Source: Gammaproteobacteria bacterium | GTDB lineage: Bacteria > Pseudomonadota > Gammaproteobacteria > Pseudomonadales > JAUIET01 | Direction: 5' to 3' | NCBI GenBank assembly: GCA_030429735.1 | Contig: JAUIET010000012.1 | Location: 62,001 to 126,000, forward strand | Length of the DNA stretch: 64,000 nucleotides | Shown here: in pieces, positions 43,542 to 52,566 of the stretch | How positions within the stretch are numbered: the stretch's first letter is position 1 | Layout: each line of letters starts with the position of its first letter | Notes under the pieces: model-generated | Told to the model about the DNA's origin: nothing | The model's input: only the letters and a program-made list of their open reading frames with translations | The model's database searches: none | Position numbers and translations under genes: made by a program

Positions 43542-45542
43542 ATTTCTCGATTCTTTAAACAACTTGCTGGCGAAATTCGGCGGCGCAAAGTGCTTCGAGT
43601 TGTTGCTGTTTACGCGGTTGTCGCCTGGGTAGTATTGCAAGTTGCTGCCGTTGTATCGGAGCCTCTTGGATTTCCGACATGGACAATACGTGCGCTTATT
43701 ATCGCCGCAATTGTAGGTTTCCCAGTATCTTTCGTACTTGCGTGGGTAATAGACATACGTCCGGAAGGGTTGATATTCGATGTGCCCCTCTTTGGATCAA
43801 ATGAAGAGGTAAAAAGAGAGCAGCGCACTTCCGATATCGTCTTCGCCGGGTTATTGATTTTCATTCTCTCTGGCGGCTCATACTACTTGATCGTCAAGCT
43901 TCTAAATGAATCCGAATCGATACTTCCTACTGAGCCCTATGGACAAACTGTTCCATCCAATTCAATAGCTGTTCTAGCATTCGAAAGTTTTGACTCTGAT
44001 TCCGAAGCCGACTACTTCGCCACGGGACTTTCGGAAGAAATTTTGCACCTGTTGGCTGGATTAGAGGAGTTGCAAGTTGCTTCTCCTACATCATCATTTC
44101 AATTCAAAGGAAAGCAAATTGATATTCGAGATATCGCAAAGATTCTAAACGTATCAAAGGTACTGGAGGGAAGCGCTCGACAGATTGGGAATAATGTTAG
44201 AGCAAAAGCCTATCTATCGGATGGTGAGACTGGCTTTAGCAATTGGGTGAGATCTTTTCAAAGACCAAGCGGTGACATATTCGCTGTACAGCAGGAAATC
44301 GCGACTAGCGTGGTGGCGGAGCTGAAGCTGACACTGTCTGCTCTTTCCAACAAGGAGCTACGGAAGCAAGCAACCAAATCGAGCGATGCGTATATTGATT
44401 ACCTTAACGGTATTGGAAGATTGCGTGCGTCTCTTGATGCGGACGTTATGCAAGAAGCAAGCGGATTGTTCAGGCGGGCAATAGACAAAGATCATCGATT
44501 TTCCAAGGCCTATGCCGGATTGTGCGAGGCGCACTTACGGCTTTATGAAATTCGAAAAGATATAGGTGACTTCGAGGTCGCTGAAAATGCTTGCAAGCGC
44601 GCTGGTGAGCTAGACCCGGGTTTAAATGCGGAGATCAACCTTGCGCTGGGCAAGCTGTATCTGTCCCACGGTTGGTTCGATAGGGCGGACAAACAGTTGA
44701 GAATAGCGAGTAAACTGGCGGATGACTCAGTAGATGCACGTATTGAGTTAGGCAGGCTGCGACTGGCGCAAGCAAGACACGAAGAGGCAGAGCAAATACT
44801 ACGAAATGCAGCAGAAACCAAACCTAATTACTGGTTGGCACAGGAAGCCCTGGCAAGTTTCTACTACAGATCTTCCCGCTATAAAGATGCAGCAATCGCC
44901 TACCAGAAAGCGGTGAAATTAGCGCCGGATGTGGCGACTGTATTTGGTGGTCAGGGCGCGAATTATTGGATGATGGGCGATTTTGAAAAAGCCATTGGCG
45001 CCTACGAAGAATCTCTCAGAATCAAACCATCCCGGCAGGCTTACACGAATTTGGGTTCACTGAATTATTACGCAGGTCATTACGATAAAGCGGTTCAATA
45101 TCAAAAGAGTGCGCTAAAACTGGCCCCAGACGACCACCGTGTATGGGGGCGTCTGGCTGCGGCCTATAAAATTAGCGGGCATGCTCTAGGCGCGGAAGAG
45201 GCGTATCGGCAAGCAATCTCCCTAGCAGAAAAGAACATAGAGTTGAATAGAAATGACTGGAAGACGAATGCGATGCTTGGCGCTTATTACGCTCGCCTGG
45301 GCGAATTTGAAAAAGGGCTTGAGTATTCCAACAAATCATTAGAGTATTCGAAAGGTGCTGCCGAAGCATTTCTGTATCACGCTTATGTGCATGTAGAGCG
45401 TGATGATAAGGCGGCAGCTTTGGATGCTCTGGAATCTGCAGTTCGCAAGAGTGAGGATTACAGGCAGTTCATTGCACGGGACCCATTTCTTCAGGTTTTA
45501 AAAGGGGGTTCACGCTTCCAGGCACTGCTTCCTAACGAATAA
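43542..45542 (+). CDS. Membrane-anchored TolB-like/TPR protein, no canonical start codon
   Basis: The protein begins with two hydrophobic segments (VYAVVAWVVLQVAAVV; ALIIAAIVGFPVSFVLAWVI) and has a third near residues 95-115. A TolB-like/adenylate-cyclase-associated domain follows (NSIAVLAFESFDSDSEADYFATGLSEEI), then six or more TPRs to the end. The first GTG (43590) would lose the conserved N-terminus SRFFKQLAGEIRRRKVLRVV, which is open in frame. I therefore start at ATT 43542; ATC 43536 is the other option. It is divergent from the protease operon and may be its sensor or scaffold, an inference from position. Confidence 0.78.
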   Translation: MSRFFKQLAGEIRRRKVLRVVAVYAVVAWVVLQVAAVVSEPLGFPTWTIRALIIAAIVGFPVSFVLAWVIDIRPEGLIFDVPLFGSNEEVKREQRTSDIVFAGLLIFILSGGSYYLIVKLLNESESILPTEPYGQTVPSNSIAVLAFESFDSDSEADYFATGLSEEILHLLAGLEELQVASPTSSFQFKGKQIDIRDIAKILNVSKVLEGSARQIGNNVRAKAYLSDGETGFSNWVRSFQRPSGDIFAVQQEIATSVVAELKLTLSALSNKELRKQATKSSDAYIDYLNGIGRLRASLDADVMQEASGLFRRAIDKDHRFSKAYAGLCEAHLRLYEIRKDIGDFEVAENACKRAGELDPGLNAEINLALGKLYLSHGWFDRADKQLRIASKLADDSVDARIELGRLRLAQARHEEAEQILRNAAETKPNYWLAQEALASFYYRSSRYKDAAIAYQKAVKLAPDVATVFGGQGANYWMMGDFEKAIGAYEESLRIKPSRQAYTNLGSLNYYAGHYDKAVQYQKSALKLAPDDHRVWGRLAAAYKISGHALGAEEAYRQAISLAEKNIELNRNDWKTNAMLGAYYARLGEFEKGLEYSNKSLEYSKGAAEAFLYHAYVHVERDDKAAALDALESAVRKSEDYRQFIARDPFLQVLKGGSRFQALLPNE

Positions 45543-45557
45543 GAATAGTCAAGTAAT

Positions 45558-47738
45558 ATGCGAAAAATACTCTACGGATTTTTACTGCTGCTTGCTCTGG
45601 CATTGGCAGCTACCATCGCAGCCTGGATCATCGGCAGCGCAACATTTGCGAATGCTCCGGATATAAAGCTGCCAGTATCCCAAGCGCAAAACAATACCAT
45701 CGTTCCCAGCGCGAGTTCATCAATTATCCCGGAAAAAAAATCACGGGAAATCCTGTTCGGCGACCTGCACGTTCACTCCAGCTTTTCACTGGACACCGCT
45801 ATTTTCGACACTAGCCTGGTCAAAGGCACCGGCTACACCACGCCAGCTGATGCTTGCGACTACGCACGATATTGCGCAGGCCTGGATTTCTGGAGTACGA
45901 ATGATCATGCCGAGGGTCTGGCACCTTGGCAGTGGCAGGCAACCAAAGAGGTGGTAAGGCAATGTAATGCTGCCGGTTCATCGACGACGCCGGATATGGT
46001 GACCTTTCTTGGCTGGGAATGGTCGCATGGCGGTGGTAGCGCAGAAAATCACTATGGCCATAAAAACGTCATTTTCCGTGAGCAGGATGATCAGTCCGTT
46101 CCTGCGCGCCCAATTGGGTCGGGTGCGGGCAACATATGGCGGCAAGTGGGTAGCAGCTCGGCGATTGTGCGGGGGTTTGCCATTATGTATGCCAGTGGCT
46201 TAAAGCTCGCAGGTTTCGAGTCGCTTGCCCACCATATGCAATCCGTTCATGACACACCGCTGTGTTCTGACGAAGATCTGAATTCCAGAACGCCAGATTG
46301 CCATGAGATAGCAAACACACCCACAGAGTTGTTTGAAAAACTTGAGCAGGGTGGCTATGACGCGCTGGTGATTCCGCATGGGCTTGCTTGGGGCACAACC
46401 AATCCTGTCGGTGCTGATTTCAAGTATCAGATGGATCATCTCAATAGCAAGTATCAGCGTTTACTTGAAGTGTATTCCGGGCATGGCAATTCGGAAGTCT
46501 ACAGGAATGTATCCGTAACGCGTGCAGGCGACACGCAATGTCCCGAGCCCGCAATCGGTTACACACCATGCTGCTGGCAAGCCGGCGCCATCATTAAGCA
46601 GCGCTGTGAGTTAAAAGGCGGCGACGATTGTGATGTGCGTGCGGACAAAACGCGCAAGCTATACCTGCAAGCCTTAAAACCGGTTAGCCAGATTAGCCCG
46701 CACCGCAGTGTTGTTCCGGGTACTACAGCGGATGACTGGGGGCAATGCGACCAACTTACCGATACGTTTCAGCCATCGCATAATTACCAGCCAAAGCAGT
46801 CAGCACAGTACATTCTTGCCTTGAACGACAAAGGTGAGCGCTTTAAACCTGGATTTATCGGTTCCAGTGATAATCACACAGCTCGACCAGGCAGTAGCTA
46901 TAAAGAAGTTGAGCGCTTTTACATGACCGACACCAAAACCAGGGACGAAGCTCAAGCTGTTTCAGATGTAAGAGCAGACCAGCCCAAGCAACCCGGTAAG
47001 TTTGGTTTCGGATTCACAGATCAGGAAGATGCCGCCAACGCGTTCTATTTCACCGGTGGATTGGTTGCTGTACACAGTGCTGATAGAAGTCGCGAAGCGA
47101 TTTGGAATGCCTTACAGAAACGCGCAGTCTACGGCACGTCCGGCCCGCGAATAAAGTTGTGGTTTGATTTCGTTGATGAGCAGAACATTACGCATACCAT
47201 GGGTAGTGATGTGTCTGTGGCTAGCGCACCAACATTTAAGATCAGCGCTATTGGCAGCCTGAAGCAGCACCCTGGCTGCCCGGAATTCGTGAACGCGGCA
47301 TTGGGTCAGGATAGAGTGCAGAGCCTTTGCCGCAGTGAATGCCTAAACCCGACCGATGAAGCATGGCGAATTGAGCGGCTTGAAGTGGTGAAGATTTTGC
47401 CGCAGACGGACGCGGCTGAGCCTGTGGCCGAACTGGTACAAGACCCGTGGCAGGTGTTTGACTGCAGTGATCAGCAGCTCACCTGTTCAGCTGAATTCAG
47501 TGATGATGAGTTTATGCAATCCGGACGCGATGCGGTCTACTACGTCAGGGCCATACAGGAAGCCACTGAGATCATTCAGGGCGATCCGTTTCGTTGTGAG
47601 CTGGATAGCCAAGGGCGATGCCTGCGAACCAACTACTGCCAGGGTGTCAGTGCAGATGATGACTGCTTGAGTAAAGCTCAGCACCGTGCCTGGTCTTCGC
47701 CTATTTATGTCAGCAACGTAAGCGCCACTACCCCATAA
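45558..47738 (+). CDS. DUF3604 family protein (membrane-anchored or exported)
   Basis: The 726-residue protein has an N-terminal hydrophobic segment (FLLLLALALAATIAAWIIG) and then the DUF3604 core: LFGDLHVHSSFSLDTAIF, FWSTNDHAEG, VTFLGWEWSH, VIPHGLAWG, GFIGSSDNHTARPG and YGTSGPRI. These His/Asp sites suggest a metal-dependent hydrolase with a PHP-like fold on the periplasmic side. Many Cys residues also fit the periplasm. It follows the TPR gene by 15 bp. It is a full-length paralogue of the truncated gene at 1-886. Substrate unknown. Confidence 0.88.
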   Translation: MRKILYGFLLLLALALAATIAAWIIGSATFANAPDIKLPVSQAQNNTIVPSASSSIIPEKKSREILFGDLHVHSSFSLDTAIFDTSLVKGTGYTTPADACDYARYCAGLDFWSTNDHAEGLAPWQWQATKEVVRQCNAAGSSTTPDMVTFLGWEWSHGGGSAENHYGHKNVIFREQDDQSVPARPIGSGAGNIWRQVGSSSAIVRGFAIMYASGLKLAGFESLAHHMQSVHDTPLCSDEDLNSRTPDCHEIANTPTELFEKLEQGGYDALVIPHGLAWGTTNPVGADFKYQMDHLNSKYQRLLEVYSGHGNSEVYRNVSVTRAGDTQCPEPAIGYTPCCWQAGAIIKQRCELKGGDDCDVRADKTRKLYLQALKPVSQISPHRSVVPGTTADDWGQCDQLTDTFQPSHNYQPKQSAQYILALNDKGERFKPGFIGSSDNHTARPGSSYKEVERFYMTDTKTRDEAQAVSDVRADQPKQPGKFGFGFTDQEDAANAFYFTGGLVAVHSADRSREAIWNALQKRAVYGTSGPRIKLWFDFVDEQNITHTMGSDVSVASAPTFKISAIGSLKQHPGCPEFVNAALGQDRVQSLCRSECLNPTDEAWRIERLEVVKILPQTDAAEPVAELVQDPWQVFDCSDQQLTCSAEFSDDEFMQSGRDAVYYVRAIQEATEIIQGDPFRCELDSQGRCLRTNYCQGVSADDDCLSKAQHRAWSSPIYVSNVSATTP

Positions 47739-47819
47739 CACGGTCTTGCTGTTGATCAGCTAATACGCGCAACTTGTTGGGTCCGCCGAGTTTGCTAGTC
47801 TTAAGAGATTGGGAAATGG

Positions 47820-48497
47820 ATGTGGCCTGTGATCGAGTTCAAAACAGCTATGGACAGTGTGCTTAAAAGTGCATGCACTCTCCTTTTTACATCGTCCGCA
47901 TACGCCGCAACACTGACGGTAGGCATACATAATGAAACTGGTGACGAGCTGGCAAGCGGCCAGACCACGGTAGCATTGCATTTAACTGACGCCCGCGCCG
48001 CAAACGAGGCAACTGGGGTTATACACCGTATTGAGCAAATTGGCGCGCAATTTAAGCCGTTTATCAGCGCTGTACAAAAAGGCAGCAGCATCAAGTTTCC
48101 CAACCGTGACAGTTTTGCCCACCATGTGTATTCCTTTTCCGAACCGGCAAAATTTCAATCAGAGCTTTACAGTCAGCAGGAATCTCACGAAATTAAAGTG
48201 AGCAAACCCGGTGTTGTGGTGGTTGGCTGTAATATCCATGACTGGATGCTGGCCTACGTGTACGTATTGGATACCCCGTATTTTGCCCAGCCAGTGGAAA
48301 ACAGTGTGCACTTTGAACAACTTGAGCCCGGTGCTTATTCGTTGTCGTACTGGCACCCCAGCATGTCATCGCCGGTAACTACTCAGCTAAGTATTGCTGA
48401 GGGTGCAGCAAAGCGCGTGCAGCTGAGCATTAATGTAGAGCGGATCGAGCCGATTGCAGCGCCTTCGCACTCTTTTCATGAAGACGACGATTATTAA
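47820..48497 (+). CDS. Periplasmic cupredoxin-like protein
   Basis: The 225-residue product has a signal peptide (to about SSAYAATL) and a plastocyanin-type copper fold. The candidate ligands are His in FAHHVYSF and the Cys-His-Met set in GCNIHDWMLAYVYV. A beta-sandwich extension follows (LEPGAYSLSYWHP), and the tail is His/Asp-rich. Such proteins are often labelled methylamine-utilisation proteins without evidence. ATG 47850 is an alternative start with a poorer ribosome-binding site. It is 3 bp from the next gene, an outer-membrane barrel, so the two probably act together. Confidence 0.8.
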   Translation: MWPVIEFKTAMDSVLKSACTLLFTSSAYAATLTVGIHNETGDELASGQTTVALHLTDARAANEATGVIHRIEQIGAQFKPFISAVQKGSSIKFPNRDSFAHHVYSFSEPAKFQSELYSQQESHEIKVSKPGVVVVGCNIHDWMLAYVYVLDTPYFAQPVENSVHFEQLEPGAYSLSYWHPSMSSPVTTQLSIAEGAAKRVQLSINVERIEPIAAPSHSFHEDDDY

Positions 48498-48500
48498 GCC

Positions 48501-49739
48501 ATGAAACGTGTGGCTCTGCCCATCACGCTGTTGGTCTGTTTATTGGCGCACGCGACGGTTGCAACGGCAGACCAGAATCCGTGGTCTTCTGAGGCTATGT
48601 TGGGTTTGCGAATCAATTCCGGAGACACCCGGCAGAGCTGGCTAAACGGTGGGCTTGGTAAATTTCGGTTCGATGATAGCAGTGAATCAATGCCGGTCTT
48701 TGAGAACCTGGCACTTGCGTTGTCCTACAAACCCTCATTAACAAGTAAAGCGCAGGTAGAGTTGTTCTATCATGACGATCCGGACGGTCGCGTTGCACTT
48801 ACCCAGGCCTTTTGGCAGTTGAACCCCATCAGCAGTAATCGATGGCGAAGCCGCTACCGTGTTGGCCTGTTTCACGCGCCGTTTTCGCTGGAAAACCGCG
48901 GTAAGCTGTGGCTGTCGACCTACACCAGCAGACCATCAGTGATCAACTCGTGGTTGGGCGAAGAGCTTAGAACGGTTGGTGTGGAGGGTATATGGACGTG
49001 GCGTGCCAATGCTCATTCAGCAAACAGATACTCCGTGATTGCCGCTGCATTTGGCTTCAATGATACTGCGGGCAGTATGCTGTCGTGGCGTGGCTGGGCC
49101 AATCACAACAGGCAAACCGGCGCAGCCGAGACACTCCCGTTGCGCTGGTTGCCGGCATTTGCGGAGGGTCAACCATTTCAAAATCAAGCCCAGGAGTTTG
49201 AACCCTTTAAAGAAGTGGATAACAGGGTAGGTGGCTATCTGGGGGCGGAGTGGAGACGAAACCGGCAGCTGCGCATACAAACTGTTTATTTCCACAACAA
49301 TGCCAATCCTCGAAAAATAGACCAAGGCCAGTACGGATGGCGAACCCAGTTCACGCAACTTGCGGTGCACTGGCGCTTTGGTCAACAGTGGGAACTGCTG
49401 TCTCAGTGGATGCGGGGTAGTACGTTCATGGGTAATTTTGGCGTGGATAACGATTATGATGCTGCGTACCTTATGCTCGCTAAAACCATGCAGCAAAAAC
49501 ATCGTTTCGCGCTGCGTGCAGAGCGGTTTAACGTTGATGACAAAGACTATCTAGGGGCGCTGGATCCCAATGATGAGAAAGGCTGGGCTGCCACGGCGGC
49601 TTACACTTTTATGCCAACCAGGCAGCTTAGCCTGTCACTGGACTACAGCCATAACGATTGGTCCAGAGCCTCAACGGGGCTTGCCCGCATTGCCTGGGAG
49701 GAATCACAGCTCAGTGCAGCAATGCGCTACCTGTTTTAA
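48501..49739 (+). CDS. Outer-membrane beta-barrel protein (porin-like)
   Basis: The 412-residue protein has a signal peptide (to about ATVATADQ). Alternating-hydrophobicity strands follow throughout, and it ends in Phe (SAAMRYLF), the Omp C-terminal signature recognised by the BAM machinery. Long loops rich in Asn, Gly and aromatic residues are visible. No family name can be given. It lies 3 bp after the cupredoxin gene, so a copper- or redox-linked envelope role is possible. Confidence 0.72.
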   Translation: MKRVALPITLLVCLLAHATVATADQNPWSSEAMLGLRINSGDTRQSWLNGGLGKFRFDDSSESMPVFENLALALSYKPSLTSKAQVELFYHDDPDGRVALTQAFWQLNPISSNRWRSRYRVGLFHAPFSLENRGKLWLSTYTSRPSVINSWLGEELRTVGVEGIWTWRANAHSANRYSVIAAAFGFNDTAGSMLSWRGWANHNRQTGAAETLPLRWLPAFAEGQPFQNQAQEFEPFKEVDNRVGGYLGAEWRRNRQLRIQTVYFHNNANPRKIDQGQYGWRTQFTQLAVHWRFGQQWELLSQWMRGSTFMGNFGVDNDYDAAYLMLAKTMQQKHRFALRAERFNVDDKDYLGALDPNDEKGWAATAAYTFMPTRQLSLSLDYSHNDWSRASTGLARIAWEESQLSAAMRYLF

Positions 49740-49749
49740 ATTTCATCAT

Positions 49750-51357
49750 TTACAGCTCAGTAAACTGGCCATCCTGCCATTGCTCGCGAAGTGCAAACTT
49801 CTGAATTTTTCCAGAGCCCGTCATTGGAAATTCACCCACTTCGAACCAGTATCGGGGTGTTTTCTGCGCAGAAAGATGCTCACGTAAGTAGCTAAACAGC
49901 TCGTGTTTGCTGATTGATTCACCGGGTGTTGCGCGAACGAATGCAGCTACTTCCTCGCCGTAACGTTCGCTGGGCAAGCCGACAACCGCTACTTCGCCCA
50001 CGCTGTGATGTTTAAACAACAGCTCCTCAATTTCGCGAGGGTAAATGTTTTCACCGCCGCGAATGATCATGTCTTTTAGTCGCCCTTCAATCTTGGTGTA
50101 GCCACGTTCATCCATCGAACATAAATCACCAGTGTGTAGCCAACCTTCAGCGTCGATAGCCTCGGCAGTGGCTTCCGGCATGTCGAAATAGCCATGCATG
50201 ACGTGATAACCTCGTGTGCAATACTCACCGAGGGTGTTGATTGGCACGGTCTCACCGGTGTCTACATCAATTATTTTAACTTCCACGTGCGGCATCGGTC
50301 CGCCAAGGGTCTCAGCCTTGTCATCCAGAGTGTCATCGGTTCGGGTCATAGACGCTACCGGGGAGCACTCGGTTTGCCCAAATACAATCGTGAATGGGGC
50401 GTTAAGCGTTTCCTCAAGGCGTTTTACAAGCGCAGAGGGCACGGTCGAGCCCCCCGAACCCAGGCAGCGGACGGAGCTGAGATCACGCGTTGCAAAGTCA
50501 GGATGTTCAATAAGACTGATCAGCATGGTTGGCACGCCGCTCATGGAATTACCTTTGTAGGTCTCTACCAGTTCCAGCGCCAGGCCGGGCTCGAACATTT
50601 CCATCAAAACCAGGCAAGCCCGTTGCCCAAGGGAGCCCAGCACACCACAGACGCAGCCACCCGTATGGAACAAGGGCATGTACAGAATGGACGTGCCCAA
50701 ATAGGGCAGGCCCATGCGATCGCCAACATGAGCACCGTTGTTCACCAGGCCGCGGTGGTGCAACAAGGCGCCTTTGGGGAAACCTGTGGTGCCGGAGGTA
50801 TATTGAATCATGCACGCGTCATTGGGATTAACCTTGGGCAAGCTGGTGCGAGAGTTGGCGGCACTTGCCATAAAATCGTCCCACTCATCGAGGCGAACTA
50901 CCTCGCGCAGTTCATCGCATTGATGCTGTATTTCTTCCAGGTGTTTCAGCATTCGATTACCGCGAAACTCAGGCAACAGGAAAATTCCGGCGCTCCTGGA
51001 TTGCTGCAGCACGTAGGCCAGTTCCTTGGCCTGAAATGAGGGGTTAACCGTAACCAACACAACACCCGCCAATGCGCAGCCGTATTCGAGGAATATCCAT
51101 TCCGGCACATTGGGTGCCCAAACGGCTACCCGCTCGCCTGGTTGAAATCGCGTCAGCAATGCATGGGCAACCCTGGTGCAGTTCTCGTACAGTTCCTGAT
51201 AGGTCCACTCGCGGCGCTGCACAGGGTCTGCCGTGCCCGCGATCAGGGCTTTTTGATCGGGTGCCTCAGCGGCCGCTTCCGCCAAGGCCTGCCCAATGCT
51301 GAGTTCTTTGATACCTGGTTTGGTCGGCCCGACCGCATAGGAAGTTTCCAGCAACAT
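49750..51357 (-). CDS. Acyl-CoA synthetase (AMP-binding)
   Basis: The 535-residue enzyme has the P-loop MIQYTSGTTGFPKGALLHHR, the A5 motif FGQTECSPV, GWLHTGDLCSMDERGY, RLKDMIIRGGENIYPREIEE and the catalytic Lys at MTGSGKIQK. It resembles medium-chain or aryl-CoA ligases. ATG 51357 starts at the normal position; the ORF extends to 51396 but lacks support. It is divergent from the carrier-protein cluster. It could supply an acyl-CoA to that pathway or belong to general fatty-acid use. Confidence 0.9.
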   Translation of the reverse strand: MLLETSYAVGPTKPGIKELSIGQALAEAAAEAPDQKALIAGTADPVQRREWTYQELYENCTRVAHALLTRFQPGERVAVWAPNVPEWIFLEYGCALAGVVLVTVNPSFQAKELAYVLQQSRSAGIFLLPEFRGNRMLKHLEEIQHQCDELREVVRLDEWDDFMASAANSRTSLPKVNPNDACMIQYTSGTTGFPKGALLHHRGLVNNGAHVGDRMGLPYLGTSILYMPLFHTGGCVCGVLGSLGQRACLVLMEMFEPGLALELVETYKGNSMSGVPTMLISLIEHPDFATRDLSSVRCLGSGGSTVPSALVKRLEETLNAPFTIVFGQTECSPVASMTRTDDTLDDKAETLGGPMPHVEVKIIDVDTGETVPINTLGEYCTRGYHVMHGYFDMPEATAEAIDAEGWLHTGDLCSMDERGYTKIEGRLKDMIIRGGENIYPREIEELLFKHHSVGEVAVVGLPSERYGEEVAAFVRATPGESISKHELFSYLREHLSAQKTPRYWFEVGEFPMTGSGKIQKFALREQWQDGQFTEL

Positions 51358-51453
51358 GTTCTGACCTCGGTTATGAATTATTGTGATCCACTGCATTGTC
51401 GCAAAATAAAGGCTTAATTGGCGTATTCTGATGCTATTTTGGCGATCAAATTA

Positions 51454-51482
51454 TTGATTAATTATTGCACAGTGCTGATAAT
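51454..51482 (+). promoter_or_regulatory. Sigma70-like promoter of the carrier-protein cluster
   Basis: TTGATT (51454-51459) and GATAAT (51477-51482) are 17 bp apart, a good consensus fit. It would start transcription near 51489, about 100 bases before the carrier-protein ATG at 51590. It lies in an AT-rich divergent gap. Confidence 0.5.
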
Positions 51483-51589
51483 CGGAACCGTTGCATCAGC
51501 TTGTGAGTAGTAGATTCACCGTCTATTCTCAACTTAAGGCCATAGGCAGCATGCCGTGGCGTTAGCGAACTTGCCTGCGGAGTGCCCAA

Positions 51590-51832
51590 ATGCACGAAGA
51601 GAAAATAAAAAGTTACATATTGTCCGACATCATTAAAGACGGCACTCGCCTGGAGCTTGCCGCGAATGACAATCTGATCGATTCCGGCGTCATAAACTCG
51701 CTGGGAATTATGAAAATCGTAAACTACCTCGAAAGCACCTACAAAATCAGCATTTCTGATGACGAAATTCTGCTGGATAACTTCGAGTCTCTGGGTGCGA
51801 TTTCGAAATTTGTTGAAAGCAAACTCGGCTAG
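51590..51832 (+). CDS. Acyl/peptidyl carrier protein
   Basis: The 80-residue protein is a four-helix carrier of the ACP/PCP/Dcp type: SDIIKDGT, then LIDSGVINSLGIMKIVNYLE. Ser37 is the expected phosphopantetheine site. The preceding residue, normally Asp (DSL), is Asn here. The ending DEILLDNFESLGAISKFVES is typical of stand-alone carriers used with separate adenylation domains. It heads a compact rightward group with a GNAT-like gene, a dehydrogenase and an adenylation domain. Confidence 0.87.
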   Translation: MHEEKIKSYILSDIIKDGTRLELAANDNLIDSGVINSLGIMKIVNYLESTYKISISDDEILLDNFESLGAISKFVESKLG

Positions 51833-51835
51833 CTA

Positions 51836-52549
51836 ATGACGCTGCGGTCCAAAATCGTCAAAAAACTGCGTGCATTGTTTGCGGAGTACTGCTTTGGGTC
51901 GTTTGATGATGTGATCTTCAAAAAAGATCTGGACCAGCCCCCACCGGCCATACAAAACGAGCGACTGTCGGTGATTGATGGTGACCGTGACATGGTGGAC
52001 CAGTTTATGGCGGCCAACGCCGAGTTGCGTGCGTTTCGGCCAAGAGCTCAAAGCTACTTTGACAATAACTACCGGGCCGTAATGGCCATGTTGGACGGCG
52101 AGCCTGTCGGCTACGTTTGGTGGACGGACGCGCAGATTGGTACCGAAGAATGTCAGCATCCCCATGTGATTCGATATGAGATAGACATGGGCGAAGGTGA
52201 TGTCTGGGGTTTTGATATGCACATTCTTATGGCCCAACGTGGCGCGAGCACGTCAGGCGACTTCTTTGGCTTGTTCCGCCGGCACTTGCACAGCAAAGGC
52301 TACAGAGTGCTGTGGGGCGCTGCGCAAAAAGACAACAGGCCAGCGTTATGGTTGCACCGTATGCAGCGTTTTGAGGAAGCGATGACGGTACATTCCTACG
52401 AGTTTCTCGGGCAATTGCTGTACGTTGATCTCAATGGCGGCAGCTGGTTTTGGAAAAACGGGCGTAACAGCAAACAGAATTTCGATTACCGATGCATTTA
52501 TAAGCGTAACAAGAAGTACAGCACCGCGCTGGATAACAACCACACCTAG
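51836..52549 (+). CDS. GNAT-like N-acyltransferase
   Basis: The 237-residue protein has a GNAT-like fold: a central acceptor region (VMAMLDGEPVGYVWW), a strand-turn segment (DVWGFDMHILMAQRGASTS) where a CoA or carrier pyrophosphate loop is expected, and FRRHLHSKGYRVLWGAAQKDN near the end. The usual Q/RxxGxG/A loop is degenerate (AQRGAST). It lies 3 bp after the carrier-protein gene. It may transfer the carrier-bound acyl group to an amine, but no substrate is readable. Confidence 0.6.
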   Translation: MTLRSKIVKKLRALFAEYCFGSFDDVIFKKDLDQPPPAIQNERLSVIDGDRDMVDQFMAANAELRAFRPRAQSYFDNNYRAVMAMLDGEPVGYVWWTDAQIGTEECQHPHVIRYEIDMGEGDVWGFDMHILMAQRGASTSGDFFGLFRRHLHSKGYRVLWGAAQKDNRPALWLHRMQRFEEAMTVHSYEFLGQLLYVDLNGGSWFWKNGRNSKQNFDYRCIYKRNKKYSTALDNNHT

Positions 52550-52566
52550 AAGATGGAGGGTTGACA

